Positions 49,801-57,829 of a stretch of DNA of 64,000 nt are shown here, in pieces. Within the stretch, counting starts at the first letter, position 1, and each line of letters starts with the position of its first letter. The position numbers were made by a program, and so were the translations under genes. The notes under the pieces were generated by a model. That model was not told the origin of the DNA. It was given only the letters and a program-made list of their open reading frames with translations, and made no database searches. The stretch is from Buxus sempervirens (Eukaryota > Streptophyta > Magnoliopsida > Buxales > Buxaceae): the NCBI GenBank assembly GCA_947561395.2, contig OX387195.1, positions 317,501 through 381,500 of the forward strand, in the 5' to 3' direction.

Positions 49801-52800
49801 GCTTATGATGATGATGATTTCCATCCATTGCCATTGAATGTAAGCTTTTTGAAGATGTATTGTAGAGTACTCTTACTGATTATTCTTTGCTTATAATTTT
49901 TAGTTGTCTTGCTTACGCTCATGTTAATGGAGGTAGGCATGAACCTAAAGCAAAAAAATGTGTGTTTCTCGAATATGCATGTCCAAGTTTGTTAGCAGTA
50001 GGGATGCTTTTTTTTATGTGTCTACTATTCTTCATGAACAATCAAGTCCATTGATTCAGAAAATGAGCAAGGATGGAGTTTGAAGTGGAAGGTACAGGAA
50101 AAAGCAAGATGGCACTCAATATCAGGCCATTCCACAGAAAGTGCATGATTTCTTGACAAAGTAAGTGAATCAACCTTACAGTATTGCACAAGGTTCACTG
50201 TTTAGTTGGCACGCCTCCTTTTTTCGCTGGTGCGCAGCCAAAAATCACCATTTAAAATGGAATAAATTTGTGTTTCCCTCCCGTTTCGCCTGTTTCGCTT
50301 GGCATGTCGCCAAAAATGCAAATCGGTGATTTTTCTCCTGCGAAACGCATCATAGACTCAAACAAACCAAAACTATAAACACTGGTGTTGCATAAGTAGA
50401 TAGAGGAGGTATATTAGGCCACCTAAGAGATATGGTTACGAAGACATGATTGTTTTTGCAATGAATGTGGAAAAAGATATTGAGGGGTATGAATCTTCAT
50501 CGCATTTGTGAGATTTTACTGTAATGAATCAGCATAGTGAGCTGTTGCCATGAGTGAAGAGATTGAATCTCTTTATAAGAACCAAACTTGGGAGCTAGTG
50601 AAACTACCAAAGGGTGAATGAGTTGTTGGCTTTGAACGAGTCCTCAAAAAGGATGTAACCTCAAAAGGTGAAGATGTAAGGTATACTGCACGTTTGGTAG
50701 TAAAGGGCTATAGTCGAAAGGAAGGCACTGACTTAAATGAAGTTTTTTCTTCAGTTGTGAAGCATAGCTCTATTCGGGTGATGTTGGCTATGGTTGCTTA
50801 GTTTGATCTGGAGTTAGAGAACTTGATGTGAAAGATTGTGTCTTTGCATGGATAGCTAGAGGAGCAGATATATATGTATAAGTCGAGAGGGTTCGTGGCA
50901 CATGGAAAAGAAGATCATGTTTAATTGTTGAAGAAGTCATTGTATGGATTGAGGCAATCATCAAGCGAGTGGTACAAGTGGTTTGCATTTCCATGTTGGA
51001 TCATGGTTGCACCGTGAGTGCTTAAGATACCGTGTTTATTATAAAGCATTGTCGGGTGGTTCTAATATCTTTTTGTTGCTTTATGTGATGATATGCTTAT
51101 TAACTTTATGCACACGGTTGAAATTCAAAGGTTGAAGGCTCGACTTAGTAAAGAATTTGAGATAAAGGATTTTGCTGCAGCAAAGAATATTTTGGAGATG
51201 GAAATTCAAAGAGACTAGCAAGGGGAAAAGCTATTTGTATCACAGAGGAAATACATTTAGAAGGATCTTGAACACTTTGGGATTGAGAATTCCCAAATCT
51301 GTGTCTATCTTGCTTCTCATTTTAAAATTTCAGCTATGTTGAAAAAGACATATATATCTCATGTCCCTATGCCAGTGCAGTTGGGAGTTTGATGTATGCC
51401 ATGGTGTGTACCCATCCAGACATTTCAAATGCTGATGGTGTGGTGAATTGGTATATGGAAAATCCTAGAAAAACTCATATGGGGGCAGTGAAATGGATGT
51501 TATGATATGTTTGGGGTATAGCTGGTGTAGATTTGGTGTTTAATAGGAATGATGGTGCTGGTAACGTTGTTTTTTGGTCAGTGATCTGGGCTTGTAGTAG
51601 AGGTTGATTTGTGTATTTTGTGATAGCGACCATGTTATACATTTGAATAAAACTTGGATGTATTATGAAAGGACCAAATATATTGATGTCAGATACTACT
51701 TTGTTCACGACATTGTTTATAGAGGAGGTATTGTTGTGAAAAGATTGTTACCGGAGAAAATCCTACAGATGTGATGACTAGGACCGTTCCAGTGGACAAG
51801 TTTCAGCATTGCTTGGACTTGATTAGTGTTTGTAGTTTTTTGAGGGGTTGGTTTGGTGGAGATGATGGTTTGTCTTTACTTTGGTGGCACCTATCATTGG
51901 CTTATTTGTTTAGTTTTGTGAGAATACAAGCCAAGGTAGAGACTTGTTGTATAGGTGTCTTCTATCTCACTTCATCTAGTATCCAGTGCATTCTCTGTGG
52001 GTATCTTGTATTAAAAACTTTCCCATATTATAACTTTCTCAAATTCTTTGGGTGCTATTTAAAGTAGTGAGATCACTGGAATTATGTGATTTGGGGATTT
52101 CTAGTTTTTTTTTTGGGCTAGTTGGGGTTGTGTGCTTTTCAAGAAATTTCTGTAATTATTCTGTCTTTTATTGGAAGCTTTTTATCTTCACCTCTGGATG
52201 AGACCTTTAAGCTGAACCTCATAAATACTGTGTGCCTATGTTTGATTGCTTTGTTTATTTCTCTATTTGTTTGGCCATCTTATTTGTGATGTCCTCAGTA
52301 GGGGACTTGTTTTGATGTGCCTTGAATGGTTCTATTCAAGTGAACAAGTTATGGACTTGCCTTGCTCGCATGTTTTTCATCAGTAGTGCATAGTTATATT
52401 GATTGGAGCAAAAGAACATTTGCCGATTATGTCAGTTAAGTTGCTGACTGAAGAACACTAGTTGATTGAAGAACCACAGTATAGGTTTCTTTGTTTGGAG
52501 AAGGGTTGAATTTCAAGAATGTTGCAGACATCTTTTTATCGAGGGAAAGCAAGAAACAGCTAGAAACTGATTCATTTTTTTTCTATTTATTACTTTTTGG
52601 TTCGTAGAATCGATGTTCAGAAATAATGAAATATTATATGATGTTAGTTCTTTATTTATATTGTCCTTTTATTCTTTTGGAAAAGGAAAAAAAAGAAGGA
52701 AAAGAGATACCTGTTTTTGCCAGCTTCAACCTATGCTCACATCTTCGTTTCTTGGTAGAGAGCCTTCATTCGTGCATCATTTTATATAATATATGATGGA

Positions 52801-54565
52801 AGATTTCTAGTTTAGCTGACATCCTGATAAGTCCTGGAAGACCCTTTCCTACTCTTCCAAGGACTAAAACCTCAAACTTCGCATTCTGTTGCATGAGATG
52901 TTATGAATGATTCATAGTTTAACTGATATTCTTAGAAGAGTTGGAAGATTCATACTTTGCCATTCTCTTGCGTGAGATGTTATGAAAAATTCATAGTTTA
53001 ACTGATATTCTTAGAAGGGTTGGAAGATTCATACTTTGCCAGGGACCAACTATGGCTATCCTACAAACAGATGAAGTCGATTGTTTGTCAACTTCAAATT
53101 CTGATGGTAGGAATATGGATGGTGTGAAGCATTGTTATCATAATTGAGTTAATACCCAATGGGAAATCAATGCTTTAATCATGGGAACTGTTATGGTATT
53201 GAGCACAATGCTATTCATGTGTTACCTGATGTGAAGAGAATTCATGGATATTTGATCTGACATGAAGATATTTCATGAATATTTGATTGAATGCTTAGCA
53301 AAGACCAAAAGGTAAAAAGCTTTTTCTTGGGCAGAAAACATTATGAACATCTGATGATTTTACACAGCAATTAAAAGGGTATTAGGTGTAAAACCAAGGA
53401 CCATGGTATGTTGTTAATAGGCATAAAATGGGTCTTTCTTGGGTGTGATGCCTGAGGACTATTGATTAGTCTTATGTGGAATTGTTAGATCTTATATTAA
53501 TTCTTTTCTTTTATAGAGAAAAGCTCTGATTCCTCTCTTCAAGGTCTTCAATTTGAGGGCTAAAATAGCTTAATCTCAAATCAAATTTCTACTATGTACA
53601 CCCTCTTGCACTTTCTCTTAGCTGTCTTTTTTAAGTCTTGAATTTATGTGATCAACTTATCTAAACCTACATTCTTATATCTAATCCCCATCCAAGCAAC
53701 ATCTAGGCACTTTTGGATAAGTTTATCCCTCATCTTATCTTTCTAGATTCACTTAAGAATTTTACAGAAAATGGGTTTTTCCTATTGTAACTTTCATTCT
53801 TCTACTTTTTGTCTCCTTACATAACTCAACCTACTCCAGCAAGAAAGATGCAGACACTTCTGCTCTCTAGGACAGAATGTTCCAAGAAAATAGATGATTC
53901 CAGATATGGACATTGGTCTAGTTGTTATTATCAGCTCTCAAAAACATTTTCCAAAGCTATACATCCTTGCGAGGAATGCTACAGCATATGTTAGATGTTC
54001 GGGAAAACTTCCCTGCTTAAGAAAATTTTCTAAATTCGTATGAACGGTATGACAGAAATTTTTTGGATGAGGTATTGCCAATCCTTGAAAGGTCACTGGT
54101 GATCTGTTTCTGTCAACACTTTATATACTTGTAATTAATCCAAGATGCAGTTTTAGCCGAAGCCACTTTCTTAAGTTGAGTAGCCCATTCCTGTTTATCT
54201 TCATTTCTGAGTACAGTGGTTTTGGATCCAAATGCGCCTTCTGGTATAGCAGTGAATGATGTGCTATTGCAAACTGATTGTTATACTCTATATTCTAAAC
54301 TTTCCACCTGAAAATCTGACGTGTGTGCTATACATATTTCAGGTACTTTGGAATTATCAAGCGGTTTGATAACCATTCAAAGAAACACACGGTTAGTATT
54401 GGGTGACCATGCACATAAGTCAGCCACATTTAATTTTCTGTTAGTTGGAATTTTTCATTTATTTATTTTTTAATAACTTTGAAGCAGATTATGTTTGAGG
54501 ATGGGAAATTTAAAATTCTAGATATGTCGAAAGAGCAATGGGAGCTTTGCGGATTTGTGAAGTAA
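13718..54565 (+). CDS. ASHH3-like: SET-domain histone-lysine methyltransferase, ASHH3/ASHH4 type, 12 coding exons over 41 kb
   Basis: Predicted nuclear enzyme that methylates histone H3, by family probably lysine 36 (Ash1/SET2 class). Coding exons: 13718-13735, 15486-15615, 15986-16097, 16823-16922, 19041-19119, 19243-19414, 19489-19569, 19703-19880, 44277-44304, 44477-44567, 54343-54391, 54488-54565. They total 1116 nt, giving 371 residues plus TAA; plant ASHH3 proteins are about 360. All introns are GT-AG and phases agree. Seen: cysteine-rich AWS region about residues 64-115; SET about 117-231, with GETNFYLCE at 164-172, the AdoMet-binding NHSC at 192-195 and YDY at 228-230; post-SET CxCx4C at 241-248; a conserved C-terminal tail from about 316 (CIGEVVRM, later MFEDG and DMSKEQWEL). 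The start is chosen because MPALKK matches the family N-terminus and exon 2 follows in phase 0. No disabling change is seen. ASHH3 versus ASHH4 is not separable here. The species-level function is inference from the family. Confidence 0.93.
14708..14767 (+). other. Possible in-frame cassette exon in intron 1
   Basis: A 60-bp segment lies between a pyrimidine-rich acceptor (TTCGTTTTAG) and a GT (GTATTC). It starts and ends in phase 0 with no stop and would add 20 residues ([20 protein letters not shown]) between residues 6 and 7. The family does not need it: exon 1 joined directly to exon 2 gives the expected N-terminus. It may be chance. Confidence 0.2.
15167..15215. repeat. (AC)n microsatellite in intron 1
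   Basis: About 24 AC units without interruption. The apparent reverse-strand open frame of alternating Cys/Val is an artefact of this repeat. Confidence 0.97.
17945..18600 (-). mobile_element. 5'-truncated L1-type LINE relic in intron 4 (RNase H region)
   Basis: The minus strand codes part of a plant RNase H-like domain (RVT_3): [45 protein letters not shown], then after a stop [16 protein letters not shown]-run at 17946-17955 would be the poly(A) tail of a minus-strand insertion. Stops break the frame. It is a dead insertion in the intron, opposite to the host gene. The 5' limit is approximate. Confidence 0.6.
20738..20775. repeat. Strong hairpin
   Basis: GTTAGGTACATCCCAC pairs with GTGGGTATGTACCTAAC with one bulged base, around a five-base loop. 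No CTRR end follows within a dozen bases, so it is not a convincing Helitron terminus. It could be a small TIR relic. Confidence 0.45.
22598..23292. mobile_element. Small TIR element, possibly Mutator-like
   Basis: The left end CCATGGTTCAAAATATCATG and the right end read in reverse (CATAGTTCTAAATATTGTGG) are imperfect inverted repeats that continue inward with GTATC-rich sequence on both arms. About 695 bp, noncoding. The left end shares CCATGGTTCA with the element at 27144. No clear TSD was found. Confidence 0.45.
23293..27134. other. AT-rich intron sequence, probable old LTR relics
   Basis: No gene or intact element is seen. Low-complexity AT-rich sequence with many short open frames that lack protein-like composition. 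Motifs near 24060-24180 and 25200-25560 ('caaaacacctagtag', 'gcatattgaatggctc') look like chromovirus LTR sequence, but no ends or TSD could be set. Confidence 0.25.
27264..27830 (+). mobile_element. 5'-truncated L1-type LINE with exact 13-bp TSD
   Basis: Flanked by TTTAAACTTGGCC at 27251-27263 and 27831-27843, with a poly(A) run just before the right copy. It codes the C-terminal zinc-binding part of a LINE reverse transcriptase (zf-RVT): [42 protein letters not shown]. About 145 codons remain open, which suggests a fairly recent insertion. The TSD also joins the left arm of the surrounding TIR element seamlessly. Confidence 0.88.
28090..30555 (+). mobile_element. L1-type LINE reverse-transcriptase relic inside the long-TIR element
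   Basis: Reverse-transcriptase blocks in order: [11 protein letters not shown] (about 28117), FAIGGRQ-like [16 protein letters not shown] (28256), [12 protein letters not shown] (28348), RALRQVCP (28527), [10 protein letters not shown] with YxDD changed to AYDI (28671), then GLKINLHNS and [11 protein letters not shown] (to about 28900). After this comes a frame-broken C-terminal part to about 30000 (zinc-binding region, '[17 protein letters not shown]'-like). Many stops and frameshifts show it is dead. It ends in a short A-run near 30555. Both limits are approximate. Confidence 0.72.
31084..32870. other. Intron sequence including a probable 5' LTR of the gypsy element
   Basis: No gene. The part next to 32871 is probably the LTR of the following gypsy element, since a primer-binding site follows directly. 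The LTR start could not be placed, and no copy exists downstream within the window. Confidence 0.3.
32871..34819 (+). mobile_element. Ty3/gypsy retrotransposon, gag, protease and start of RT, cut by assembly gap
   Basis: Primer-binding site TGGTATCGGAGC at 32874-32885 (initiator tRNA-Met type). Gag: coiled N-terminal part, then a Retrotrans_gag domain ([39 protein letters not shown]; 32880-33754) with an in-frame TGA at 33347. A CCHC-type knuckle lies at about 33901-33950 (CFFRC, then GHRC). Aspartic protease at about 34137-34460 has [12 protein letters not shown] (DSG changed to DCG) and [10 protein letters not shown]. The RT start ([32 protein letters not shown]) reaches the N run. Frameshifts separate the parts, so it is inactive. 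Confidence 0.85.
34820..35019. other. Assembly gap of 200 N
   Basis: Exactly 200 N, probably a placeholder of arbitrary size. The gypsy reading frame enters on the left and is not found on the right, so missing sequence may be several kb. Apparent open frames through the N run are meaningless. 35020-35211 on the right shows nothing recognisable. Confidence 0.97.
35212..35400 (-). mobile_element. LINE fragment (zinc-binding region start)
   Basis: The minus strand codes [20 protein letters not shown], the conserved D-x-W-x-W-x(n)-FSVKSAY segment that precedes the zf-RVT domain of plant L1-type elements. Only about 60 codons are recognisable. A fragment next to an unrelated RTE relic. Confidence 0.55.
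35415..36250 (-). mobile_element. RTE-type LINE reverse-transcriptase relic split by a SINE
   Basis: On the minus strand, reverse-transcriptase pieces run from about 36180 down to 35440: a '[11 protein letters not shown]' linker, 'AVGPDxIPIEMWK'-like sequence, ITLRIGKMP, then after the [20 protein letters not shown], a 'NYRGIKLMSHTMK'-like block and [11 protein letters not shown] (the FIDLEKAYD motif). Order and motifs fit plant RTE elements. Many stops and frame changes; dead. Confidence 0.65.
35743..35868 (-). mobile_element. tRNA-derived SINE, Au-SINE-like
   Basis: The minus strand carries a pol III box B-like GGTTCAAGTCAT, then GGAAACAGCCTC, GGTAAGGCTACATACATC, CCCTCCCTAGATC and GGGAGCCTCCTACAC, ending GGCCAGCCCCTTTT. 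These blocks match the widespread angiosperm Au SINE as I remember it. It sits between the KMP and WRxS motifs of the RTE reverse transcriptase. Box A and an exact TSD were not resolved. Confidence 0.65.
36400..37950 (+). mobile_element. Probable SIRE/Maximus-type copia LTR
   Basis: No coding sequence. Contains the typical end of these LTRs: a segment on extra lysine-like polar text near 37480-37600 (CCATCCTCAGTGGAACCCAAG, then TAAAATCTTGTGTC) and the terminal TTGGTCCTATTCAC followed by a C-run (37922-37943). Upstream, 36640-36960 carries many copies of GATTAATCG/CGATTAAC. Ends and TSD are not defined. Confidence 0.4.
36635..36990. repeat. Dispersed GATTAATCG / GCGATTAAC repeat
   Basis: At least ten near-copies of a 9-11-bp motif in both orientations (for example GCGATTAACC, CAATTAATCATGAG, CGATTAATTGCGAG, GCGATTAATCGTG), many palindromic. 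It lies inside the probable copia LTR. Confidence 0.5.
37951..38590. other. Intron sequence with nothing recognised
   Basis: AT-rich sequence between the LTR relic and the next TIR element. It begins with A- and C-runs. No coding signal. Confidence 0.4.
38594..39748. mobile_element. PIF/Harbinger (Tourist)-like TIR element carrying a gene fragment
   Basis: TIRs: left GGGTCCGTTTGGTAATGC, right (reverse strand) GGTACCGTTTGGTAATGC, then TTTT on both; 20 of 22 positions agree. TSD TAA at 38591-38593 and 39749-39751. Subterminal CTTTTGCTTTC-type repeats lie on both arms. 1155 bp, no transposase. The centre holds the 3' end of a leucine aminopeptidase gene. Confidence 0.82.
38872..39345 (+). pseudogene. 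Captured 3' end of a leucine aminopeptidase (M17) gene, with amplified C-terminal codons
   Basis: Codes [58 protein letters not shown], then [10 protein letters not shown] stop replaces Gly, and PVWNEKKR follows (to about 39134). This matches the C-terminal part of plant cytosol aminopeptidases ([24 protein letters not shown]). The family C-terminus (VATLVEWVLKNS) then occurs about four times in diverged form between 39140 and 39290; the last copy reads [14 protein letters not shown] followed by TAA. The metal-binding parts of the enzyme are absent. It lies wholly within a TIR element, so a transposon-captured pseudogene. Confidence 0.8.
39752..42036. other. Intron sequence with nothing recognised
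   Basis: AT-rich; no reading frame shows a known domain and no paired repeat ends were found. A homopolymer-rich stretch lies near 41215-41240. Confidence 0.35.
42037..42382 (+). mobile_element. RTE-type LINE 3' end with (GAT)n tail
   Basis: Reads [27 protein letters not shown], and further on [11 protein letters not shown] in broken frames. It matches the better preserved fragment at 49279-49820. Ends in (GATGAT)n at about 42357-42382, the simple-repeat tail typical of RTE elements. Confidence 0.68.
42763..43827 (-). mobile_element. TRIM-like LTR element, complete, minus orientation
   Basis: Two direct LTRs of equal length (372 bp: 42763-43134 and 43456-43827), both TGACACAG...TACATCA, with about 11 base differences (3%). 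TSD ATTCC at 42758-42762 and 43828-43832. On the minus strand the primer-binding site TGGTATCAGAGCT (43441-43453) follows the 5' LTR by two bases, and a purine tract (CTCTAAGAGGAGGGG, 43136-43150) precedes the 3' LTR. The 321-bp interior codes only a gag start-like piece ([10 protein letters not shown]..., one stop) and a C-terminal-like tail. It is therefore an internal-deletion derivative moved by another element's proteins. Confidence 0.9.
43833..44276. other. End of intron 8
   Basis: AT-rich sequence leading to the T-rich acceptor tract at 44254-44267 before exon 9. Nothing else recognised. Confidence 0.5.
44277..44567 (+). CDS. ASHH3-like: ASHH3-like gene, exons 9 and 10 (28-nt microexon, then 91 nt)
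   Basis: Exon 9 (44277-44304) is 28 nt and codes GFPNGGQHT plus one base. It lies after a pyrimidine-rich acceptor and before GGTAAGC. Exon 10 (44477-44567) starts with two bases completing Gly, then [10 protein letters not shown] and the family motif [14 protein letters not shown], and ends in phase 2. Both were found by continuing the reading phase from exon 8 across 24.4 kb. The NGG and CIGEV motifs match the variable linker and conserved tail of plant ASHH3 proteins as I remember them. The 28-nt exon is easily missed by gene finders. Its boundaries are supported by phase and motif, not by transcript data. Confidence 0.82.
46382..48944 (+). mobile_element. Solo LTR (LTR-D), Tat-lineage type, inserted in the copia gag
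   Basis: Starts TGTTAGAACCCC and ends CCCACA, with an exact TSD GAGGC at 46377-46381 and 48945-48949; 2563 bp. Near its end it has GGGTGCCTAACACCTTCC, a GGTGTCCATCTACACC motif and GGTGGTGACTCC, the same motif order as LTR-C. Open frames near 46790-47230 lie wholly within this LTR and are not host exons. Confidence 0.85.
49279..49820 (+). mobile_element. RTE-type LINE 3' fragment with (GAT)n tail
   Basis: One open frame of about 160 codons: [80 protein letters not shown], ending PTLVGTSL. This is the conserved C-terminal part of plant RTE reverse transcriptases, ending in (GATGAT)n. 5'-truncated, inside the copia element. The open frame suggests it is younger than the copia copy. Confidence 0.82.
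52882..53039. repeat. 79-bp tandem duplication in intron 10
   Basis: 52882-52960 and 52961-53039 are about 93% alike by eye (CATTCT-TTGC-TGAGATGTTATGA and so on). A weaker third relative may lie at about 52790-52850. Confidence 0.75.
54343..54565 (+). CDS. ASHH3-like: ASHH3-like gene, exons 11 and 12 (C-terminus and stop)
   Basis: Exon 11 (54343-54391) follows an ATTTCAG acceptor and codes [16 protein letters not shown], matching the family tail F-G-I/L-x-R-F-D-x-S-x-K-H. Exon 12 (54488-54565) codes [20 protein letters not shown], then CGFVK and TAA. Intron 11 is 96 bp. A GGTAAGT directly after the stop (donor at 54572) may mark an intron in the 3' UTR. The sequence after a CTGCAG near 54693 could be a further 3' UTR exon, but this is not proved. 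Confidence 0.88.
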
Positions 54566-55588
54566 TTAAGGGTAAGTGAATTGAATTTTGTATTTTAATT
54601 TTTGCTTTTCATCCTCCAATCTTATTTAGATCCCATTCAATGGAAAAATAGGCTGAAAAGGGAATAAGCAACAAGTCCAGAGTCATCTACTGCAGTGATG
54701 ATGGCAGAAAGAGGCTTTGGGGACTGCTTTATGGGGTGGAAGCAGAGGCTCTTCTCAAATATTGGTTGTTTTGTGGGTTCCTTCTCACTGTTGTCGGCAG
54801 CCAAGGGCTCGGGTGAAGTGAGATTTGGCGGCTATCAACACACACATGAATTGTTGGAGAAACCAGGAGAGGTTTGAAGACGATGGCGGTTTTTGTGGTG
54901 TATGCGGGAAGTTCAAACCTGATTGGAGAGGTTGGGGTGTCATTTTTTTTTAATCCAAACGCTAGTTGAAAGGCACGTGCAAATGCGCGTTAATGTGAGA
55001 AATGTGAGTAAACTAACGAAAAACAGTTGTACAACCATTTTTATGTTAAATCAATTTTGAATGCTATGGATCAATATAATAAACAGATTTTAAGGATTTA
55101 GGGCTTCATTGAGAATCTGTGAACAAGTTTATATGGGAGCTCATCAAATTAAGGCATTGTTGAGAAGACAGAGGCATTGTTGTGCTCCAACTAAGATTGC
55201 TGGTGCTGTGAAGAGTGAAGACGAATGAATGGAGTATTTTCATATGGTTGGCTTCGTTGAGAAGGGAGGGAATGAAATAGGGCAAATTTTTTTTGCCTTT
55301 TGAGAATGAAGTTTGGAAAAGCATGTTGTTTCCTTCTCTGCGAAGCCAATACGGTTGATCTCCAATGGCGTTGTCGAACAGGGCATTTGGGAGAGTTCAT
55401 GTTCAATTTGGGGTTTATTTTAACGTTATAAGGAAGGGTAATTTGGGAAACGAAAATTAGTAATTAATGGGTTTGGTATGAAGAGCAATTAGTTTGATAA
55501 AGTTACATATTTATGGATCTTTGATTTTTCTATGGATGTTATTATAAAAACGTTGCAAAAGTGGGTTTTTTTCGTAATTTTCCTTTTA
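54566..55588. other. 3' UTR and downstream region of the ASHH3-like gene
   Basis: Holds the probable 3' UTR, possibly with one intron from the donor at 54572. No polyadenylation site can be fixed. Short open frames at 54695 and 55106-55406 have no recognised domains. Confidence 0.3.
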
Positions 55589-57826
55589 AGCTTAGTTTAT
55601 TTCGGAAAATAAGAAAAAGAAAATATTTTCCGGAGTTTTGAATTTTTCCGTACGTTTGTTTCGGGAAAACGAAAACTAAAAACATTTTCCAACATTTTCC
55701 AAATTGAAGAAACTCGACGGAAATAAATTTCTCTAAAATTCAACGGAAGTTATTTTAGCGGAAGTTATTTTCCGAGTCTCTTCATTCTCCTCTTATGGCA
55801 TGACGAACGTCTTCGACGAATATACTTCGGGAGCCTCGTGTTTTCTTTTTCTTCCGAGGCACGAACGAAGGTACCTCGGGAGCCCTGTGTTTTCTTCCTC
55901 TTCCTGGGATACACCTACGACAGATTCTGCAAAGCATTGTTCATTCTCTCTGTACTGCTCTCCAGCCATTTACGTTTCTGAAGCTTTACGGAAAATATCT
56001 TAGGAAGAACTATTGCTGCAACCTGGTGAGAAGGAGATTAGATCTCCATTTAACGGTTCCTTCTTTTCTTATTATTATTTTTTTATTTATTTTCTGTTGG
56101 GTTTACGAATTCCTTGATTCAGTATTTCTTTTTTCTACTTGATGGGTAATGATAGCTTTGTAATCTTTGCTGTTGCTATGTAAATGGAAGGCAATAATTG
56201 GAAGAGACCTATGTTCTGGCTTTTCCTCTCTTTCTTCTATTTGTAATGTTCTCGATTTGATCTTTTAAACTAACTTTGGATTAATACTTTCGTCCGTTTT
56301 TTTTCCTGTTTCTATTACTTCGTTAACAGATCTATGTTTTGGCTTTTCCTCTCTTTCTTCTATTTGTCATGGTATGTTCCTGGTTTGATCTTTCAAAGTG
56401 TGAATTTTCTAATACCGGCTACCTGTTTGACAAAAATCCTCTATTACTGAGCATAACTGTTATTTTTCCTCTGTTAGCTGCTACCGAACTTGAAGGTATT
56501 CGATTTTGGTGATTTCATATCTAACCTTCGATTAATATATCTATAAAGAGTTCAAATGGCCTGTAATCAATTGCCTCAGTTGTGGATGTTTCCTACATGA
56601 TTTATTGGATGTTAAGACTATTCAATACAACTCCAGAGTTCAAATGGCCTCTATTCATGGCTGTTTCATCAATCAATCCTTTTGGGGAACTCAATAACTC
56701 TGCACAGAAGCTCATAACTATTCAATACAACTCCAGAGAGTTTTAAGCAATAAAATGTTCGTTCTCTTGTCTAACATGTATTGGTTGTTGAGTTGTTGAA
56801 ATACTTGAGCTGTGCTTTAACTTGCTCTAATCTTCATTGTAAGTGCAAGCTTCTCTGTTTAAAGGAGATTTCCGTAAGTAGGTCGTGACCCACATTACTG
56901 GGATGAGAAACCCAGATTTTGCATATACATGTGAATGTCATCTTTACAAGAGAAGCTCAATGATATCCAAGCCAATGTTCTAAAACCCAGACCATGTATA
57001 GAACAGGAGAGGGAGCTGTCTGGTTCAATGCCATCTGGTCGTTCAAACAAAGAGAACTGGGATGGATCACAAACAGTAGTAAAAATCCAAAATATTACAG
57101 GTCAATCCAGCTTACACCCCTTTTTACCAGTTTTTAACTATCTATATTGGTTTTATAATCAAAGAAGACAAGCATTTGAATTGAACCAAGGAGGAATCTG
57201 TTGACATTTTGCAACCAATCAAACCGGTCTGGTATTTCAAACGCCTATATAACAAGGGAAGTTTCCCTGAGGCCTTGTTTTAGGCTGTTTATTTGGTTAG
57301 TCACCTTCAAAATAGCTTTTTTTTTCTTTTTTTGTTTGGTAAGCTCAAGATAGCATTTTGGTTTCTTCCTGGGGTTAATTAATCTTTTCTCTGAGATCTT
57401 AATTTGTGTTTGTACCTCAAATGAAGGTTTGTCCTACTTAGGATTTTGTATGATCAGAATGAAGCTAGTGCTAGTTTAGACTAGGTTTTGGTTTATATAT
57501 ATGTCTTGACTTATTTTTTTTTATAATATTTTAAATACTTCTTGTTTTTATGTTTACATTTGGTTGACTATAGTTTGAATATGTGTCAGTCATGGATTTT
57601 GGAGATTGTTCTTATATGCTTTGAGACTTATTTCTTTTGTTTAGAATGGTTGGTTCTTATCTTTTGCAGTTTATTAGTGTTTACTCCAATAAAGACTATT
57701 TCTTTTGTATAAGAAAAGAAAAAAGAATAAAATTCTAAAACATTTTCCATGTTACATCCAAACACTTGGAAAATTTTTTCTTGGAAAATTTCCTTCCGGA
57801 AAATATTTTCCGGTACAAACAGAGCC
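55589..57826. mobile_element. Possible PIF/Harbinger-like element
   Basis: Left AGCTTAGTTTATTTCGGAAA and right (reverse) GGCTCTGTTTGTACCGGAAA agree at most positions and continue into GGAAAATATTTTCC subterminal repeats. Flanks are TTA (55586-55588) and TAA (57827-57829), so the TSD is imperfect. No transposase. The interior has a duplicated 'cttcgggagcc...gttttctt' block (55827-55905), a duplicated 'ggcttttcctctctttcttctatttgt' block (about 56217 and 56341) and an open frame 56935-57204 with no family I recognise. Confidence 0.5.
56935..57204 (+). other. Unrecognised open frame inside the Harbinger-like element
   Basis: About 90 codons beginning MSSLQEKLNDIQANVLKPRP, then SGSMPSGRSNKENWDG. 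The first 55 or so residues have protein-like composition; the rest looks like noncoding sequence. It may be one captured exon (a GT after KIQNITG would end it). No function is proposed. Confidence 0.2.
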
Positions 57827-57829
57827 TAA

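Larger units (their letters stand above)
45717..52300 (+). mobile_element. Degraded Ty1/copia retrotransposon in intron 10, split by a solo LTR and an RTE fragment
   Basis: A similar motif (TTTATTTCTCTATTTG) at 45718 and about 52255 suggests the ends of the two LTRs. Gag (UBN2 type) runs 45800-46315: [45 protein letters not shown]. The zinc knuckle follows the solo LTR near 49053 ([10 protein letters not shown]...). Integrase end: [20 protein letters not shown] (about 49905). RT pieces: [48 protein letters not shown], with YVDD lost. The end is [20 protein letters not shown] (51760-51820). Many stops; inactive. Confidence 0.78.
44568..54342 (+). other. Large intron 10 of the ASHH3-like gene (9.8 kb)
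   Basis: Starts GTATGG and ends TTTCAG. The flanking exons join in phase to give Arg (AG|G). Contents: 44568-45716 has nothing recognised; 45717-52300 is a degraded copia element with two insertions; 52300-54342 is AT-rich with a tandem duplication and no gene. Confidence 0.85.
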
